Source: Caulobacterales bacterium 32-69-10 (GTDB lineage: Bacteria; Pseudomonadota; Alphaproteobacteria; Caulobacterales; Caulobacteraceae). Taken from it: 64,000 nt of DNA. Location: contig NCED01000004.1 of NCBI GenBank assembly GCA_002280485.1, positions 17,809 through 81,808 of the forward strand, written 5' to 3'. Of the stretch, positions 27,243 to 36,550 are shown piece after piece. The position numbers were made by a program, and so were the translations under genes. The notes beneath the pieces are model-generated. The model worked only from the letters and a program-made list of their open reading frames with translations. It ran no database searches and was not told the origin of the DNA. Each line of letters begins with the position of its first letter. The first letter of the stretch is position 1.

Positions 27243-27938
27243 ATGTCCGACCCCTCCGACAAGCCCGAACATTCGCCCCAGGCGCCGCCCCAGCACCCGC
27301 CCATGCGCAGCTTCGGCCGCATCCGCGGCCGCACCATCAAGCCCCGCCAGGCGGCGCTGATGGACACCCTGCTGCCCAAGATCGCCATCGACCTGGCGGC
27401 GCCCCCGCTCGGGCCCCGCACCTGGCTGGAGATCGGCTTCGGCGGCGGCGAACACATGGCGGCGCAGGCGGCGATGAACCCCGAGGTTCGGATGCTCGGC
27501 GCCGAGCCGTTCCTGAACGGGGCCGCCAGCGCCCTGCGCCACATCGACGAGCGGGGGCTGACCAATGTGCGCCTGCATGTGGGCGACGCCCGCGACCTGC
27601 TCGCGGCCCTGCCGGACGCCAGCGTGGAGCGGATCTTCGTGCTGTTCCCCGATCCCTGGCCCAAGGCGCGCCATCAGAAGCGGCGGCTGGTCCAATCGGA
27701 GACGGCGGCGCAGTTCGCGCGGGTGCTGGGCCCCGGCGGACGCCTGCGCTTCGCCACCGACGTAGAGTCCTACGCCGACTGGGCCCTGGCGGTGCTGCTG
27801 GCCGAGCCGGGCCTGCGCTGGACGGCCCAGCGCGCCGACGACTGGCGCCTGCCGCCGGCCGACCATGTCGCCACGCGGTACGAGGAAAAGCGGCTGGGCG
27901 ACATCGACCCGGTGTTCTTCGACTTCGAGCGGATTTGA
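27243..27938 (+). CDS. trmB: tRNA (guanine-N7-)-methyltransferase
   Basis: Methylates G46 of tRNA variable loops using S-adenosylmethionine. The 231-residue Rossmann methyltransferase has the SAM loop LEIGFGGGEHM, the acidic VGDARDLL block, and the TrmB signature VLFPDPWPKARHQKRRLVQ, closing with TRYEEKRL. The N-terminus (about 20 residues, Pro-rich) is not conserved, so the true start may be the later Met in HPPMRSFGRIRGR. It is divergent from the AI-2E gene and followed after 2 bases by a partial CTTCTCCCC repeat. Confidence 0.93.
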   Translation: MSDPSDKPEHSPQAPPQHPPMRSFGRIRGRTIKPRQAALMDTLLPKIAIDLAAPPLGPRTWLEIGFGGGEHMAAQAAMNPEVRMLGAEPFLNGAASALRHIDERGLTNVRLHVGDARDLLAALPDASVERIFVLFPDPWPKARHQKRRLVQSETAAQFARVLGPGGRLRFATDVESYADWALAVLLAEPGLRWTAQRADDWRLPPADHVATRYEEKRLGDIDPVFFDFERI

Positions 27939-27940
27939 GC

Positions 27941-27960
27941 CTTCTCCCCCAAGGGAGAGA
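27941..27960. repeat. Partial CTTCTCCCC hairpin repeat after trmB
   Basis: CTTCTCCCCCAAGGGAGAGA follows the trmB stop codon immediately and forms a short imperfect hairpin. It is the same element as the repeats at 9161-9302, 30797-30848 and 61087-61138 without the CCCCTCATCCG part, and separates trmB from the convergent receiver gene. Confidence 0.6.
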
Positions 27961-27975
27961 CGGCCTTCATTTGCC

Positions 27976-28359
27976 TCAGACGGCGCTGACCGCCACCGCC
28001 AGCGCCTTGCCGACGTCGTCGTGGCTGAAAGGCTTTTGCAGGGTGGGGCGCGAGCGCCAGGCGTCGGGCAGGCCGCCGGCGCCGTAGCCGGTGGCGAAGA
28101 CGAAGGGCGTGCCCTGGGCCGCCAAGGCCTCGGCCACCGGGAAGATCGGCTCGCCGCCGAGGTTCACGTCGAGGATGGCGGCGTCGAACACCACCGCCGC
28201 GTCGGCGATCATCTCCAGGGCCTGGGAGATGCGGCTGGCGGCGCCGGCCACCTCGCAGCCATGGTCGGCCAGCATGTCCTCCAGCAGCATGGAGACCAGG
28301 GCTTCGTCCTCGACCACGAGGACTCGCAGGCCCTGCAGCTTCTCGGCCGGGTCACTCAT
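27976..28359 (-). CDS. Single-domain response regulator
   Basis: A 127-residue CheY-like receiver with no output domain. The acidic pair is in LVVEDEALVSMLLED, the phospho-acceptor is Asp64 in AAILDVNLGGE, the Thr position is in FVFATGYGAG, and the Lys is in TLQKPFSHDDV. Such proteins pass phosphate on or bind a target directly; the cognate kinase cannot be named. ATG 28359 is preferred over two further in-frame starts (28392, 28443) because it directly precedes the fold. It is convergent with trmB and divergent from rimP-nusA. Confidence 0.85.
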   Translation of the reverse strand: MSDPAEKLQGLRVLVVEDEALVSMLLEDMLADHGCEVAGAASRISQALEMIADAAVVFDAAILDVNLGGEPIFPVAEALAAQGTPFVFATGYGAGGLPDAWRSRPTLQKPFSHDDVGKALAVAVSAV

Positions 28360-28506
28360 CTCAGCTAACGCTCCGCGCAAAACGGCGATCATTTTCGTTG
28401 GTCTGGAGCACGGCCGCAAGGGCGCCTGCAAAGGGGCTGACAATGCGGGAGCGGCGGTCTATATGAAAGCTCACATCGATCGATCAGCGTTGGATGACGC
28501 TTATCG

Positions 28507-28535
28507 GCGGCGGCCCCCGGGCCCGCCGCTTTTTT
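28507..28535 (+). terminator. Intrinsic terminator-like hairpin 15 bases before the rimP start
   Basis: GCGGCGG (28507-28513) pairs with CCGCCGC (28523-28529) around a 9-base loop and is followed at once by six T (28530-28535). This is a clean rho-independent terminator shape, on the same strand as rimP-nusA and inside their leader. It could end a small leader RNA or act as an attenuator that controls rimP-nusA, an operon known to be autoregulated in other bacteria (inference). Confidence 0.7.
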
Positions 28536-28550
28536 ATTGGCCTGAAACCG

Positions 28551-29105
28551 TTGCGCGCAAAGACCCCTGAAGACCGCGGTATCCTGGAGTTGCTCGATCC
28601 CGTGGCCGAGGCCGCCGGGTTCGACATCGTCCGCCTGCGGCTGATGGGCGGCGCGGCCTCGGGCCGGACCCTGCAGATCATGGCCGAGCGCGCCTCGGAC
28701 GGCGACATGGTGGTCGAGGATTGCGCCACCCTGAGCCGCGCCCTGTCGGTGGTGCTCGACGCCGCCGACCCGATCGCGGGCGACTATCGCCTGGAAGTGT
28801 CGTCGCCCGGCGTCGACCGGCCCCTGACCCGGCTGAAGGATTTCGAGGCCTATGAGGGCTTCGAGGCCCGCATCGAGCTCGACCGCCTCGCCGAGAACCG
28901 CAAACGCTTCAAGGGCGTCCTGGCGGGGATCGAGGGCGACGACATCCTGATTGACCTCGAAGGCGAGGAAGAGACCGCCCAGATCCCGTTCGCGTGGGTC
29001 TACGACGCCAAGCTGGTCCTGAACGACAAACTCTTGAAACACGGCGCGGAAATCCGCGCCGCCCGACTAGAAACCGAAGCCCCCGACGAGGAGGAGGAAG
29101 CCTGA
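28551..29105 (+). CDS. rimP: Ribosome maturation factor RimP
   Basis: A 184-residue 30S-subunit maturation factor. The N-terminal domain has [20 protein letters not shown] and the family core [20 protein letters not shown], and the C-terminal SH3-like domain includes [17 protein letters not shown] and [10 protein letters not shown]. The acidic tail DEEEEA is usual for alphaproteobacteria. I chose the TTG at 28551, which begins [17 protein letters not shown], the position where family members start. An in-frame ATG at 28494 would force translation through the terminator hairpin at 28507-28535. The stop overlaps the nusA start by one base (TGATG), so translation is coupled. Confidence 0.9.
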   Translation: MRAKTPEDRGILELLDPVAEAAGFDIVRLRLMGGAASGRTLQIMAERASDGDMVVEDCATLSRALSVVLDAADPIAGDYRLEVSSPGVDRPLTRLKDFEAYEGFEARIELDRLAENRKRFKGVLAGIEGDDILIDLEGEEETAQIPFAWVYDAKLVLNDKLLKHGAEIRAARLETEAPDEEEEA

Positions 29106-30787
29106 TGGCCATCACCGGAATCAGCGCCAACCGGCTCGAACTGCTGCAGATCGCCGACGCGGTCGCCCGCGAGAAGGCCATCGACAAGGAGATCGTCATC
29201 GAGGCGATCGAAGAGGCGATCACCAAGGGCGCCCGCTCCAAGTACGGGGCCGAGAACGACGTCCGCGCCAAGATCGATCAGCGGACCGGCGAGCTCACCC
29301 TGACCCGCCACGTCGAGGTGGTGCCCGACGATTTCGTCATGGAAGGCGAGATCGGCAAGCAGACCCTGTCGGACGCCCTGCGCCGCGACCGCGATGCGGT
29401 GGTCGGCAAGGTCTATACCGAGATCCTGCCCCCGTTCGAGTTCGGCCGGGTGCAGACCCAGATGGCCCGCCAGGTCGTGACCCATAAGGTTCGCGAAGCC
29501 GAGCGCGAGCGCCAGTTCGAGGAGTTCAAGGACCGCACCGGCGAGGTCGTCAACGGCACGGTCAAGCGGGTCGAGTACGGCAACACCATCGTCGACCTGG
29601 GCCGCGGCGAAGGCATCATGCGCCGCGATCAGTCGATCCCGCGCGAGAACTTCAACATCGGCGACCGTATCCGCTGCTACATCTACGACGTGCGGCGCGA
29701 GACCAAGGGCCCGCAGATCATGCTGTCCCGGGCCCACCCCGGCTTCATGGCCAAGCTGTTCGCCCAGGAAGTGCCGGAGGTCTACGACGGGGTCATCGAG
29801 ATCCGCGCCGTGGCCCGCGACCCGGGCAGCCGCGCCAAGATGGCCGTGCTCTCCAACGAAAGCTCCATCGATCCTGTGGGCGCCTGCGTCGGCATGCGCG
29901 GCTCGCGCGTGCAGGCGGTGGTGGCCGAGTTGCAGGGCGAGAAGATCGACATCATTCAGTGGAGCCCGGACGAGCCCACCTTCATCGTCAACGCCCTGGC
30001 CCCGGCCGAGGTGAGCAAGGTGGTGCTGGACGAGGAGGAGGAGCGCGTCGAGGTGGTGGTGCCCGACGAGCAGCTGTCGCTCGCCATCGGCCGCCGCGGC
30101 CAGAACGTGCGCCTGGCCTCCCAGCTGACCGGCTGGCAGATCGACATCATGACCGAGAGCCAGGAGAGCGAGCGCCGCCAGCGCGAATTCTCCGAGCGGA
30201 CCGCCCTGTTCCAGGAAGCCCTGGACGTGGACGAGGTCATCGCCCAACTGCTGGTCACCGAGGGCTTCGCCGCCGTCGAGGACATCGCCTATGTCGAGGA
30301 AGAGGAACTCGCCGAGATCGAGGGCTTCGACGAGGACACCGCCGTCGAGCTGCAGACCCGCGCCCGCGAGTTCCTGGAGCGCGAGGCGGCCGAGCTGGAC
30401 GCCAAGCGCCGCGAACTGGGCGTCGAGGACGGCGTGCTGGAAGTCGAGGGGGTGACCCTGCCCATGGCCGTGTCGCTGGGCGAGGCGGGCGTGAAGACGG
30501 TCGAGGACCTGGCCGACCTGGCCACGGACGAGATCCGCGGCTCGTTCGAGAGCCGCAACGGCGAGCGCGTGCGGGTTCCGGGCGCGCTGGAGAGCTTCAA
30601 CCTGTCCACCGAGGACGCCGAGCGCCTGATCCTCAAGGCCCGCGTCGCCGCGGGCTGGATCGAAGCCGCCGACCTCGAGCCGCCGGCCGAGGAAGAGGCT
30701 GAAGGCGAAGAGGGCGACGTCGAAGCGGAAGCCGAGGGCGAGCCCGAAGCCGCCGCCGAGCCGGAAGCGGAAGCCAAGCCGGAATAG
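29105..30787 (+). CDS. nusA: Transcription termination/antitermination factor NusA
   Basis: 560-residue RNA-polymerase-binding elongation factor. The order is N-terminal polymerase-binding domain (about 1-130), S1 domain ([20 protein letters not shown]), KH1 and KH2 ([37 protein letters not shown]), then two acidic helix-hairpin-helix repeats ([30 protein letters not shown]). It ends in an alanine/glutamate-rich acidic tail of about 40 residues. The gene overlaps rimP by one base. In most bacteria nusA is followed by ylxR and infB; here it is followed by a hairpin repeat and the convergent dut gene. Confidence 0.97.
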   Translation: MAITGISANRLELLQIADAVAREKAIDKEIVIEAIEEAITKGARSKYGAENDVRAKIDQRTGELTLTRHVEVVPDDFVMEGEIGKQTLSDALRRDRDAVVGKVYTEILPPFEFGRVQTQMARQVVTHKVREAERERQFEEFKDRTGEVVNGTVKRVEYGNTIVDLGRGEGIMRRDQSIPRENFNIGDRIRCYIYDVRRETKGPQIMLSRAHPGFMAKLFAQEVPEVYDGVIEIRAVARDPGSRAKMAVLSNESSIDPVGACVGMRGSRVQAVVAELQGEKIDIIQWSPDEPTFIVNALAPAEVSKVVLDEEEERVEVVVPDEQLSLAIGRRGQNVRLASQLTGWQIDIMTESQESERRQREFSERTALFQEALDVDEVIAQLLVTEGFAAVEDIAYVEEEELAEIEGFDEDTAVELQTRAREFLEREAAELDAKRRELGVEDGVLEVEGVTLPMAVSLGEAGVKTVEDLADLATDEIRGSFESRNGERVRVPGALESFNLSTEDAERLILKARVAAGWIEAADLEPPAEEEAEGEEGDVEAEAEGEPEAAAEPEAEAKPE

Positions 30788-30796
30788 GCGTAATTC

Positions 30797-30848
30797 CCTT
30801 CTCCCCTCGGGGAGAAGGTGGCCTCCGTCAGGAGGTCGGATGAGGGGG
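30797..30848. repeat. Dispersed CTTCTCCCC hairpin repeat after nusA
   Basis: CCTTCTCCCCTCGGGGAGAAGG forms a near-perfect hairpin and is followed by TGGCC, GTCAGGAGGTCGG and ATGAGGGGG, matching the repeats at 9161-9302 and 61087-61138. A further fragment (CCCTTTCCCCGAGGGGGAGG) is at about 30922-30941, against the dut stop codon. The elements fill the 154-base gap between convergent nusA and dut and may serve as terminator. Confidence 0.72.
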
Positions 30849-30941
30849 CGTCTCCGAAAGGAGCGCCCCTTTTCTGTGCCGACAGCCCTGAACCGTCCCT
30901 ATCCCTCGGCGGGCGTCGAGACCCTTTCCCCGAGGGGGAGG

Positions 30942-31397
30942 CTACTTCTGTCCCGTGCTGCCGAATCCGCCCGCGCCACGGTCGGTGTCGTCGAGGGTTT
31001 CGGCCTCGACCCAGGCGGCGCGGGTGACGGGGGCGATCAGCATCTGGGCGATGCGTTCGCCGCGCCGGATCTCGAAGGCGTCGTCGCCGTGATTGATCAG
31101 GATGACCTGCACCTCGCCGCGATAGTCGTGGTCGATGGTGCCCGGCGAATTCAGGCAGGTGACCCCGTGCTTGGCGGCGAGGCCGGAGCGCGGCCGCACC
31201 TGGGCCTCATAGCCCTCCGGCAGGGCGATGGCGAAGCCGGTGGGGATCATGGTCCGCCGCCCCGGCATCAGCACGACGGGAAGATCGGCGGCCACCGCCG
31301 CGTGCAGGTCCATGCCCGCGGCCCCGGCGGTCTGGTAGCTCGGCAGGGGCAGCCCTTCGGCGTGCGGCAGGCGGCGGATACGCACATCGACGGTCAT
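30942..31397 (-). CDS. dut: dUTP diphosphatase
   Basis: Trimeric dUTPase of 151 residues that hydrolyses dUTP to dUMP and keeps uracil out of DNA. All five motifs are present: [35 protein letters not shown] (catalytic Asp and Tyr), [13 protein letters not shown] and GAGGFGSTG at the C-terminus. ATG 31397 begins the conserved [11 protein letters not shown]; the ORF could extend 9 codons upstream, which would overlap the coaBC stop region. It lies 23 bases downstream of coaBC on the same strand; the coaBC-dut pair is a common arrangement. Confidence 0.96.
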   Translation of the reverse strand: MTVDVRIRRLPHAEGLPLPSYQTAGAAGMDLHAAVAADLPVVLMPGRRTMIPTGFAIALPEGYEAQVRPRSGLAAKHGVTCLNSPGTIDHDYRGEVQVILINHGDDAFEIRRGERIAQMLIAPVTRAAWVEAETLDDTDRGAGGFGSTGQK

Positions 31398-31420
31398 GGA
31401 AAGGCTCCAGTCAATATTGA

Positions 31421-32623
31421 TCAAGTCAGGGCGGCGGCGATCCGCTGCGCCAGTTTTCGCGCCACCTCGCCCTTGTCGGCGGTCGGCCAGGGCTCGACCC
31501 CCTCGGCGGTGACGAGGGAGACGGTGTTCTGCGTCCCGCCCATGACCCCGGGCAGGGTGACGTCGTTGGCGACGATCCAGTCGCAGCCCTTGGCGACCAG
31601 CTTGGCCTTCGCATTGGCCAGGGTGTCGTTGGTCTCGGCGGCGAAGCCCACCACCAGCCGGGGCCGCCCCGGGCCCCTGGCGATGGCGGCCAGGATGTCG
31701 GGGTTTTCGACCAGCCTGAGCGGTTCGGGCGCGCGCCCGGCCTTCTTCAGCTTGGAGGCGGCGGCGGCCTCGGGGCGCCAGTCGGCCACGGCGGCGACGA
31801 AGACGGCGGCGTCGGCGGGCAGGGCGGCCTCGCAGGCGGCCATCATCTGCTGGGCCGTCTCGACATCGACGCGGGTCACGCCCGGCGGGGCGGCGAGGGC
31901 GGTCGGCCCGGAGACGAGGGTGGTCTCGGCGCCCAGGCGGGCAAGCGCCTCGGCGATGGCGTAGCCCTGGCGGCCCGACGAGCGATTGGTCAGGTAGCGC
32001 ACGGGGTCGATCGGCTCGACCGTCGGGCCGGCGGTGACCAGCACCCGCTTGCCCGCGAGCGGCCGGGCGGCCGGGCCGTCGAGGGCGGCCAGGATGGCGG
32101 CGAGGATCGCCGGCGGCTCGGCCATGCGCCCGGGCCCATATTCCCCACAGGCCATCTCGCCTTCGTCCGGGCCGACGAACAGCACGCCGTCGGCGTCCAG
32201 CTGGGCCCGGTTACGGACGGTGGCGGGGTGCAGCCACATGCGCACGTTCATCGCCGGCGCCATCAGCACCGGCTTGTCGGTGGCGAGCAGGGTGGTGGAG
32301 GCCAGGTCGCCGGCCAAGCCGGACGCCGCCTTGGCCATCAGGTCGGCGGTGGCCGGGACCACGACCACGAGGTCGGCCGAGCGCGACAGCTCGATATGAC
32401 CCATCTGCGTCTCGTCGGTGAGCGAGAACAGGTCCTGGTGGACGGTCTGGCCGGTGAGGGCGGCCAGCGACAGGGGGGTGACGAACTCCGCGCCGGCCCG
32501 GGTCAGGATGGCGCGCACACCGACGCCGGCCTTGCGCAGCAGCCGCACCAGCTCCAGCGCCTTATAGGCGGCGACGCCGCCGCCGACGATGAGGAGCACG
32601 CGCTTGCCGGACGGGGCGGTCAT
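31421..32623 (-). CDS. coaBC: Bifunctional phosphopantothenoylcysteine decarboxylase / synthetase
   Basis: Makes 4'-phosphopantetheine in coenzyme A synthesis. The 400-residue fusion has an N-terminal flavin decarboxylase domain ([43 protein letters not shown] with the catalytic Cys). The C-terminal CTP-dependent synthetase follows ([49 protein letters not shown]). Start ATG 32623 fits the family. It is in the order ubiE-ubiB-lipoprotein(+)-coaBC-dut; only the lipoprotein is on the other strand. Between its start and the lipoprotein lies a perfect SOS box that could also affect coaBC. Confidence 0.95.
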   Translation of the reverse strand: MTAPSGKRVLLIVGGGVAAYKALELVRLLRKAGVGVRAILTRAGAEFVTPLSLAALTGQTVHQDLFSLTDETQMGHIELSRSADLVVVVPATADLMAKAASGLAGDLASTTLLATDKPVLMAPAMNVRMWLHPATVRNRAQLDADGVLFVGPDEGEMACGEYGPGRMAEPPAILAAILAALDGPAARPLAGKRVLVTAGPTVEPIDPVRYLTNRSSGRQGYAIAEALARLGAETTLVSGPTALAAPPGVTRVDVETAQQMMAACEAALPADAAVFVAAVADWRPEAAAASKLKKAGRAPEPLRLVENPDILAAIARGPGRPRLVVGFAAETNDTLANAKAKLVAKGCDWIVANDVTLPGVMGGTQNTVSLVTAEGVEPWPTADKGEVARKLAQRIAAALT

Positions 32624-32673
32624 GGGGCCATCCTTAGCTTCGCCGGGGGGACTCGACAAACGAACGATCTTGC

Positions 32674-32688
32674 GTTCTTTATTTGTTC
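32674..32688. promoter_or_regulatory. Perfect alphaproteobacterial SOS (LexA) box
   Basis: GTTC, seven bases TTTATTT, GTTC matches the alphaproteobacterial LexA consensus GTTC-N7-GTTC exactly. It lies in the 92-base gap between divergent coaBC and the lipoprotein gene, 27 bases before the GTG start at 32716. An overlapping GTTCC-N5-GGAAC inverted repeat occupies 32685-32699. A perfect match anywhere in 64 kb of this composition is expected about once by chance, but rarely in a promoter gap. Confidence 0.65.
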
Positions 32689-32715
32689 CGGACTGGAACG
32701 GATGGAGGGCTGTCA

Positions 32716-33297
32716 GTGAAACGGTATTCATTCTGGCTCGCGACCGCGGGCGTGGTGCTCGGCCTGTCGGCCCTGGCCGGGTGCGACGACCGGCTGGCGA
32801 TGCAGCCGGCGCGTGAGCACGGCACGCAGATGGCTTCGGCGGACGGGGCGGAGGCGGCCCCGGCCGTGGAGCGCACCCGCCGGGACGCCCGGCCGGAGCG
32901 CGAAGCGCGGGCTGAACGGGTCTCGGCGCCCGTACGCCTGGTGCAGGGCAAGCCGATGTGGGCGGACAACCGCAACTATTCGGCCGACGAGAACGTCCGC
33001 TATCAGTTCGAGCAGCACGGCGCGGAGCTGGACGCCCGCGACATCGACGACTTCGTGGCCAAGGTCCACCGCTTCGTGAACACCCCGCCGGACGGGGCCC
33101 TGACCCTGACCCGCGCCAATGGCGACAAGCTGCTGTTCGACGGCAAGTCCGGCCTGTTCGGGGTGGTGCGCAGCGACGGCGCGCCCCGCACGGTGTTCAA
33201 ACCGGAGACCGGCAGGGCCTATTGGGACGAACAGGTCGCCAGCAACGGCGAGCGCCGCGCACGGCGGGCCAGCACGAACCGCGACGACCGGGGATAG
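32716..33297 (+). CDS. Probable SOS-regulated lipoprotein with a toxin-nuclease-like C-terminus
   Basis: A 193-residue protein. Residues 1-25 are a lipoprotein signal with lipobox LSALAGC. A charged Arg/Ala/Glu linker (about 45 residues) follows. The C-terminal 100 residues carry the pattern ENVRYQFEQHGAEL, TRANGDKLLFDGKSGLFGVV, DGAPRTVFKPETGRAYW, which resembles nuclease domains at the ends of polymorphic toxins (BECR/EndoU-RelE-like folds); this is an inference from motif spacing. The GTG at 32716 is preceded by GGAGGG and excludes the SOS box; an in-frame ATG at 32683 would place the box across the start, so it is rejected. The gene stands alone, divergent from coaBC and convergent with ubiB. 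No immunity gene is evident. Confidence 0.75.
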   Translation: MKRYSFWLATAGVVLGLSALAGCDDRLAMQPAREHGTQMASADGAEAAPAVERTRRDARPEREARAERVSAPVRLVQGKPMWADNRNYSADENVRYQFEQHGAELDARDIDDFVAKVHRFVNTPPDGALTLTRANGDKLLFDGKSGLFGVVRSDGAPRTVFKPETGRAYWDEQVASNGERRARRASTNRDDRG

Positions 33298-33328
33298 TTC
33301 GCCTCGCCGCCCCGCGGGGTGAGCCGAT

Positions 33329-34825
33329 TCAGCCCAGGGTCACGGCCAGGGCGGCGATGGCCGCCGCCAGGGCCAGGATGGCGAAGACCAGCGGGGCGCG
33401 GCTGGCCGGCTTGGCCACGACCACGGCCGGCGGGGCGTCGGCGAGGCGGGCGAGGCCCTGCAGGGCCTTCTGGCCGCTGGCCAGGAGGTCGCGGGCGCGG
33501 GCGAGCGGCGACAGCTCGCGGGTGATCCAGCGTTCGACGATCGGCTTGGCCGCTTCCCAGATGTCGTTGGCCGGATCGATGCGGCGGGCGACGCCCTCGA
33601 CCGTGACCATGGTCTTCTGCAGCAGCACCAGCTCGGTGCGCAGGTGCATGTCGAACAGGCCGGTGATCTCGAACAGCTGGCCGAGCAGCCTGCCCATCGA
33701 GACCGCGTCGGACTGGCGGCCGACGATGGGCTCGCCGACGGCCCTCAAGGCCTGGGCGAAGTCGTCGATCCCGTGGCGGGCAGGGACGTAGCCGGCTTCG
33801 AAATGCACCTCGGCGATGCGGCGGTAGTCCCGGCGGATGAAGCCCCACAGGATCTCGGCCAGGAAGCGCCGCTCGGCGGGGCCCAGGCGCCCCACGATGC
33901 CGAAATCGACCGCATGCAGCCTGGCCGGCGCCTCGACGAACAGGTTTCCCTCGTGCAGGTCGGCGTGGAAGACCCCGTGGTCGAGGGCCTGGGCCAGGAA
34001 GGCGCGGATGACGTTGTTGGCCAGGGTCGGGCGGTCGAGGCCAGGCAGGTCCAGGCTGGCGGCGGCCGAGAGGGGCGAGCCTTGCACCCACTCCAGGGTC
34101 AGGACCCGCTTGCCGACCCCGTCCCACACTACGGCCGGCGCGGTCATATAGCCGTCCCGCGCCATGACCTCGCCCAGCTCGCTGGCGGCCGAGGCCTCCA
34201 GCCGCATGTCGAGCTCCATCTCCATCGCGCGGGCGACGGTGTCGACCAGGGCCCGGGGCTCCAGCCGCGACAGCTGGGGGGCCAAGCGCGCGAACAGGGC
34301 CGCGCCCAGGCGCATCGCCCCGAGGTCGGCGTAGACCCGCTTCTCGACCCCCGGGCGCAGCACCTTGACCGCCACCTTGCTCCCGTCGATCAGGCGGGCC
34401 GGATGGGCCTGGGCCAGGGATGCGGCGGCGACGGCCGGCTCGAATTCGGTGAACAGGGCGGCCAGCGGCCGGCCCAGCGAGGCCTCGACCTCGGCCTTGG
34501 CCTGCTCCAGCGGGAAGGCCGGCAGCCGGTCCTTGAGATGGCCGAGGTCGTCGGCGAACACGGTCCCGAAGATGTCGGCCCGCGTCGACAGCAGCTGGCC
34601 GAGCTTGATCGAGACGGGTCCCAGCTGTTCAAAGGCGGCGGCGAGGCGTTCCCCGGGCCGGCCCTTGCGCGCATTGGGGCCGGCGAACAGCCTCAGGAAA
34701 CCGGCGGCGAGCCTGGCCGGCGGCGGCAGCAGCGGCGTGATCTCGCGGGGGATGAGGGCGTCATGGCGCGCCAGCACCCAGCCGGCGGCCGCCATGCGCG
34801 CGGCGGACGACAATGGGCCCGGCAT
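33329..34825 (-). CDS. ubiB: Ubiquinone biosynthesis atypical kinase UbiB
   Basis: ABC1-family kinase-like ATPase supporting ubiquinone synthesis at the inner membrane, 498 residues. It shows the KxGQ motif in SIKLGQLLSTRADIF, the Ala-rich loop AAASLAQAHPARL, VAVKVLRPG (ATP Lys), LEWVQGSPL, the catalytic FHADLHEGNLFV and metal VDFGIVGRL. The C-terminus holds a transmembrane segment (PLVFAILALAAAIAALAVTLG). ATG 34825 is assigned; an in-frame GTG at 34840 is possible. It follows ubiE by 20 bases in the same direction, as in most alphaproteobacteria. Confidence 0.96.
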   Translation of the reverse strand: MPGPLSSAARMAAAGWVLARHDALIPREITPLLPPPARLAAGFLRLFAGPNARKGRPGERLAAAFEQLGPVSIKLGQLLSTRADIFGTVFADDLGHLKDRLPAFPLEQAKAEVEASLGRPLAALFTEFEPAVAAASLAQAHPARLIDGSKVAVKVLRPGVEKRVYADLGAMRLGAALFARLAPQLSRLEPRALVDTVARAMEMELDMRLEASAASELGEVMARDGYMTAPAVVWDGVGKRVLTLEWVQGSPLSAAASLDLPGLDRPTLANNVIRAFLAQALDHGVFHADLHEGNLFVEAPARLHAVDFGIVGRLGPAERRFLAEILWGFIRRDYRRIAEVHFEAGYVPARHGIDDFAQALRAVGEPIVGRQSDAVSMGRLLGQLFEITGLFDMHLRTELVLLQKTMVTVEGVARRIDPANDIWEAAKPIVERWITRELSPLARARDLLASGQKALQGLARLADAPPAVVVAKPASRAPLVFAILALAAAIAALAVTLG

Positions 34826-34845
34826 CGGGGCGCCCGGCACGGGGG

Positions 34846-35604
34846 TCAGACCGCCCAGCCGTGGTGGAGGGCCGCGACGCCGCCGGTGAAATTGGTGTAG
34901 CCGGCCCGGCCGAACCCGGCCTGTTCGATCAGCTTCACGAAGGCCTGCTGGTCGGGGAAGCGGCGGATGCTCTCGACCAGGTACTGGTAGGACGCCCGGT
35001 CCTTGGCCACCCATTCGCCGATCTGCGGGATCACCTTGAAGGAATAGGCGTCATAGGCCTTGGCCAGCGCAGGGGCCGGCGGCTTGGAGAACTCCAGGCA
35101 CAGGAACCGGCCGCCGGGCTTGAGCACCCGGCGCGCTTCGCGCAGGGCGGCCGAGATGTCGGTGACGTTGCGGATGCCGAAGCCGATCACATAGGCGTCG
35201 GCGGAGGCGTCGCGCAGGGGCAGGCGTTGGGCGTCGCCGACGGCCCAGGCGATGGCGGGGTCGAGGCCGCGCTGGCGCCCGGCGCCGATCATCTCGGCAT
35301 TGTAGTCGATGACCAGTATGGACGGATCGCGGCCGCCGCGGCGCTTCTGGGCGCCCCTCGCCAGTTTGGCCAGGCGCATGGCGATGTCGCCGGTGCCGCC
35401 GGCGCAGTCGACGATGGTCTCGCCGGGCTGGGGGTTCAGCCGGGCGGCGGTCATGTCCTTCCACACGCGGTGGACGCCGCCGCTCATCAGGTCGTTCATC
35501 AGGTCGTAGCGGCTGGCCACCCGGTCGAACACACCGCGGACAAGGCGGGGTTTTTCCTCGGGCTCGACGTCCCGGAAGCCGAATGTGGCGCGCGCTTGGG
35601 TCAT
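34846..35604 (-). CDS. ubiE: Ubiquinone/menaquinone methyltransferase UbiE
   Basis: C-methyltransferase of the ubiquinone pathway using S-adenosylmethionine, 252 residues. It contains [19 protein letters not shown], the UbiE signature [21 protein letters not shown] motif [15 protein letters not shown], the acidic block [25 protein letters not shown] and [16 protein letters not shown]. It ends [11 protein letters not shown], the usual UbiE end. ATG 35604 fits the family. It heads the ubiE-ubiB unit; mutM lies divergently beyond the OmpW-type gene. Confidence 0.96.
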   Translation of the reverse strand: MTQARATFGFRDVEPEEKPRLVRGVFDRVASRYDLMNDLMSGGVHRVWKDMTAARLNPQPGETIVDCAGGTGDIAMRLAKLARGAQKRRGGRDPSILVIDYNAEMIGAGRQRGLDPAIAWAVGDAQRLPLRDASADAYVIGFGIRNVTDISAALREARRVLKPGGRFLCLEFSKPPAPALAKAYDAYSFKVIPQIGEWVAKDRASYQYLVESIRRFPDQQAFVKLIEQAGFGRAGYTNFTGGVAALHHGWAV

Positions 35605-35698
35605 GGCCGGCAGACTTAGAGGAAAACCGGCGGCGAGGCACGCCCCGGCGCGCGGACGGGTGGGGGACGGCGCACGCCCCCACCCGCGCCGGCCCGGC

Positions 35699-36364
35699 TC
35701 AGAACCGGTAGCCGACCCCCGCCGAGAGGACCCAGGGGTCGAGATGGACCTTGGACACCAGGGCGCCGCCATTGATTGACGCGTCCGTCTTGAAGAAGAC
35801 CTTCTTGGCGTCGAGGTTGAGGCTCCACTTGCCCTGCAGGGCCACGTCGACCCCGGCCTGGAGCGCGGTTCCGAAGCCGTCGTCCAGATCGAGGCTGAAG
35901 CCGTTCCGGTCCCTGCCGCTGTGGAAGAGCATGTAGTTCACCCCAGCGCCCACATAGGGGCTGACCCGGCCCTGCGGGGCGAAGTGGTATTGCAGGGTCA
36001 CGACCGGCGGCAGGACCCAGGTGCGATGCACGGCCACGTCGGTGGCGGGGCCGACGGCGCGGACGGTGTGGCGGGTGGTCCCGGCGATCGCCTCGACGGC
36101 GATGTTGTCGGTGAGGAAATAGGTCAGGCCGAGGGTGGGCGCCCAGCTGTCGCCGACATCCACGTTCAGGCCGGCCGGCGCTCCGGCGGCGGTGCGGATG
36201 GCGTCGTCGCCCTGGGGCCCGACGTTGGTGACCCGCAGGTTCAGGATCACCGCGCCCTTCTGCTTGGGCTGAAAGGTCTGGGCCTGGCTCTGGGCCTGGG
36301 CGGCGCCGGCGAAGGCCGTGGCGGCGACGGCGGCCAGGCCGAGCAAGGCAGTGCGGTAGTTCAT
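35699..36364 (-). CDS. ompW: OmpW-family outer-membrane protein
   Basis: A 221-residue eight-stranded beta-barrel of the OmpW type, expected in the outer membrane. Residues 1-24 form a signal peptide ([20 protein letters not shown], cleaved near AQAQS). The barrel begins [17 protein letters not shown] and includes [42 protein letters not shown] and ends [14 protein letters not shown] with the C-terminal Phe of barrel proteins. Start 36364 is chosen because CAGAGGA lies 6 bases upstream. It sits between ubiE and mutM. Confidence 0.9.
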   Translation of the reverse strand: MNYRTALLGLAAVAATAFAGAAQAQSQAQTFQPKQKGAVILNLRVTNVGPQGDDAIRTAAGAPAGLNVDVGDSWAPTLGLTYFLTDNIAVEAIAGTTRHTVRAVGPATDVAVHRTWVLPPVVTLQYHFAPQGRVSPYVGAGVNYMLFHSGRDRNGFSLDLDDGFGTALQAGVDVALQGKWSLNLDAKKVFFKTDASINGGALVSKVHLDPWVLSAGVGYRF

Positions 36365-36550
36365 GATCATTCCTCTGGGGCGCGCCGTTGCGCCCGCGAC
36401 TCCCGGGCGCGCCGATGCGCCCATGGCCAAGCTTTCACTCGCCCGCGCCGCAGGGTTTGAGCCGGCTCAAACTGTTGATGGATCATCGGCCGGTGTGGCG
36501 CCGATGCCGCGACGGTGGCCTTTGCGCCCCGGCCGTCCTATCTGGCGTCC

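Noticed and set aside
28494..28550. ATG start for rimP at 28494
   Set aside because: Would translate through a clear terminator hairpin and add residues unlike RimP; TTG 28551 matches the family start.
31411..31426. TCAATATTGATCAA palindromic words between coaBC and dut
   Set aside because: Short overlapping palindromes across the coaBC stop codon; no spacing that fits a known regulator.
32683..32715. Upstream ATG start for the lipoprotein gene
   Set aside because: It would overlap the SOS box and put 11 residues before the signal peptide; the GTG at 32716 has a good ribosome site.
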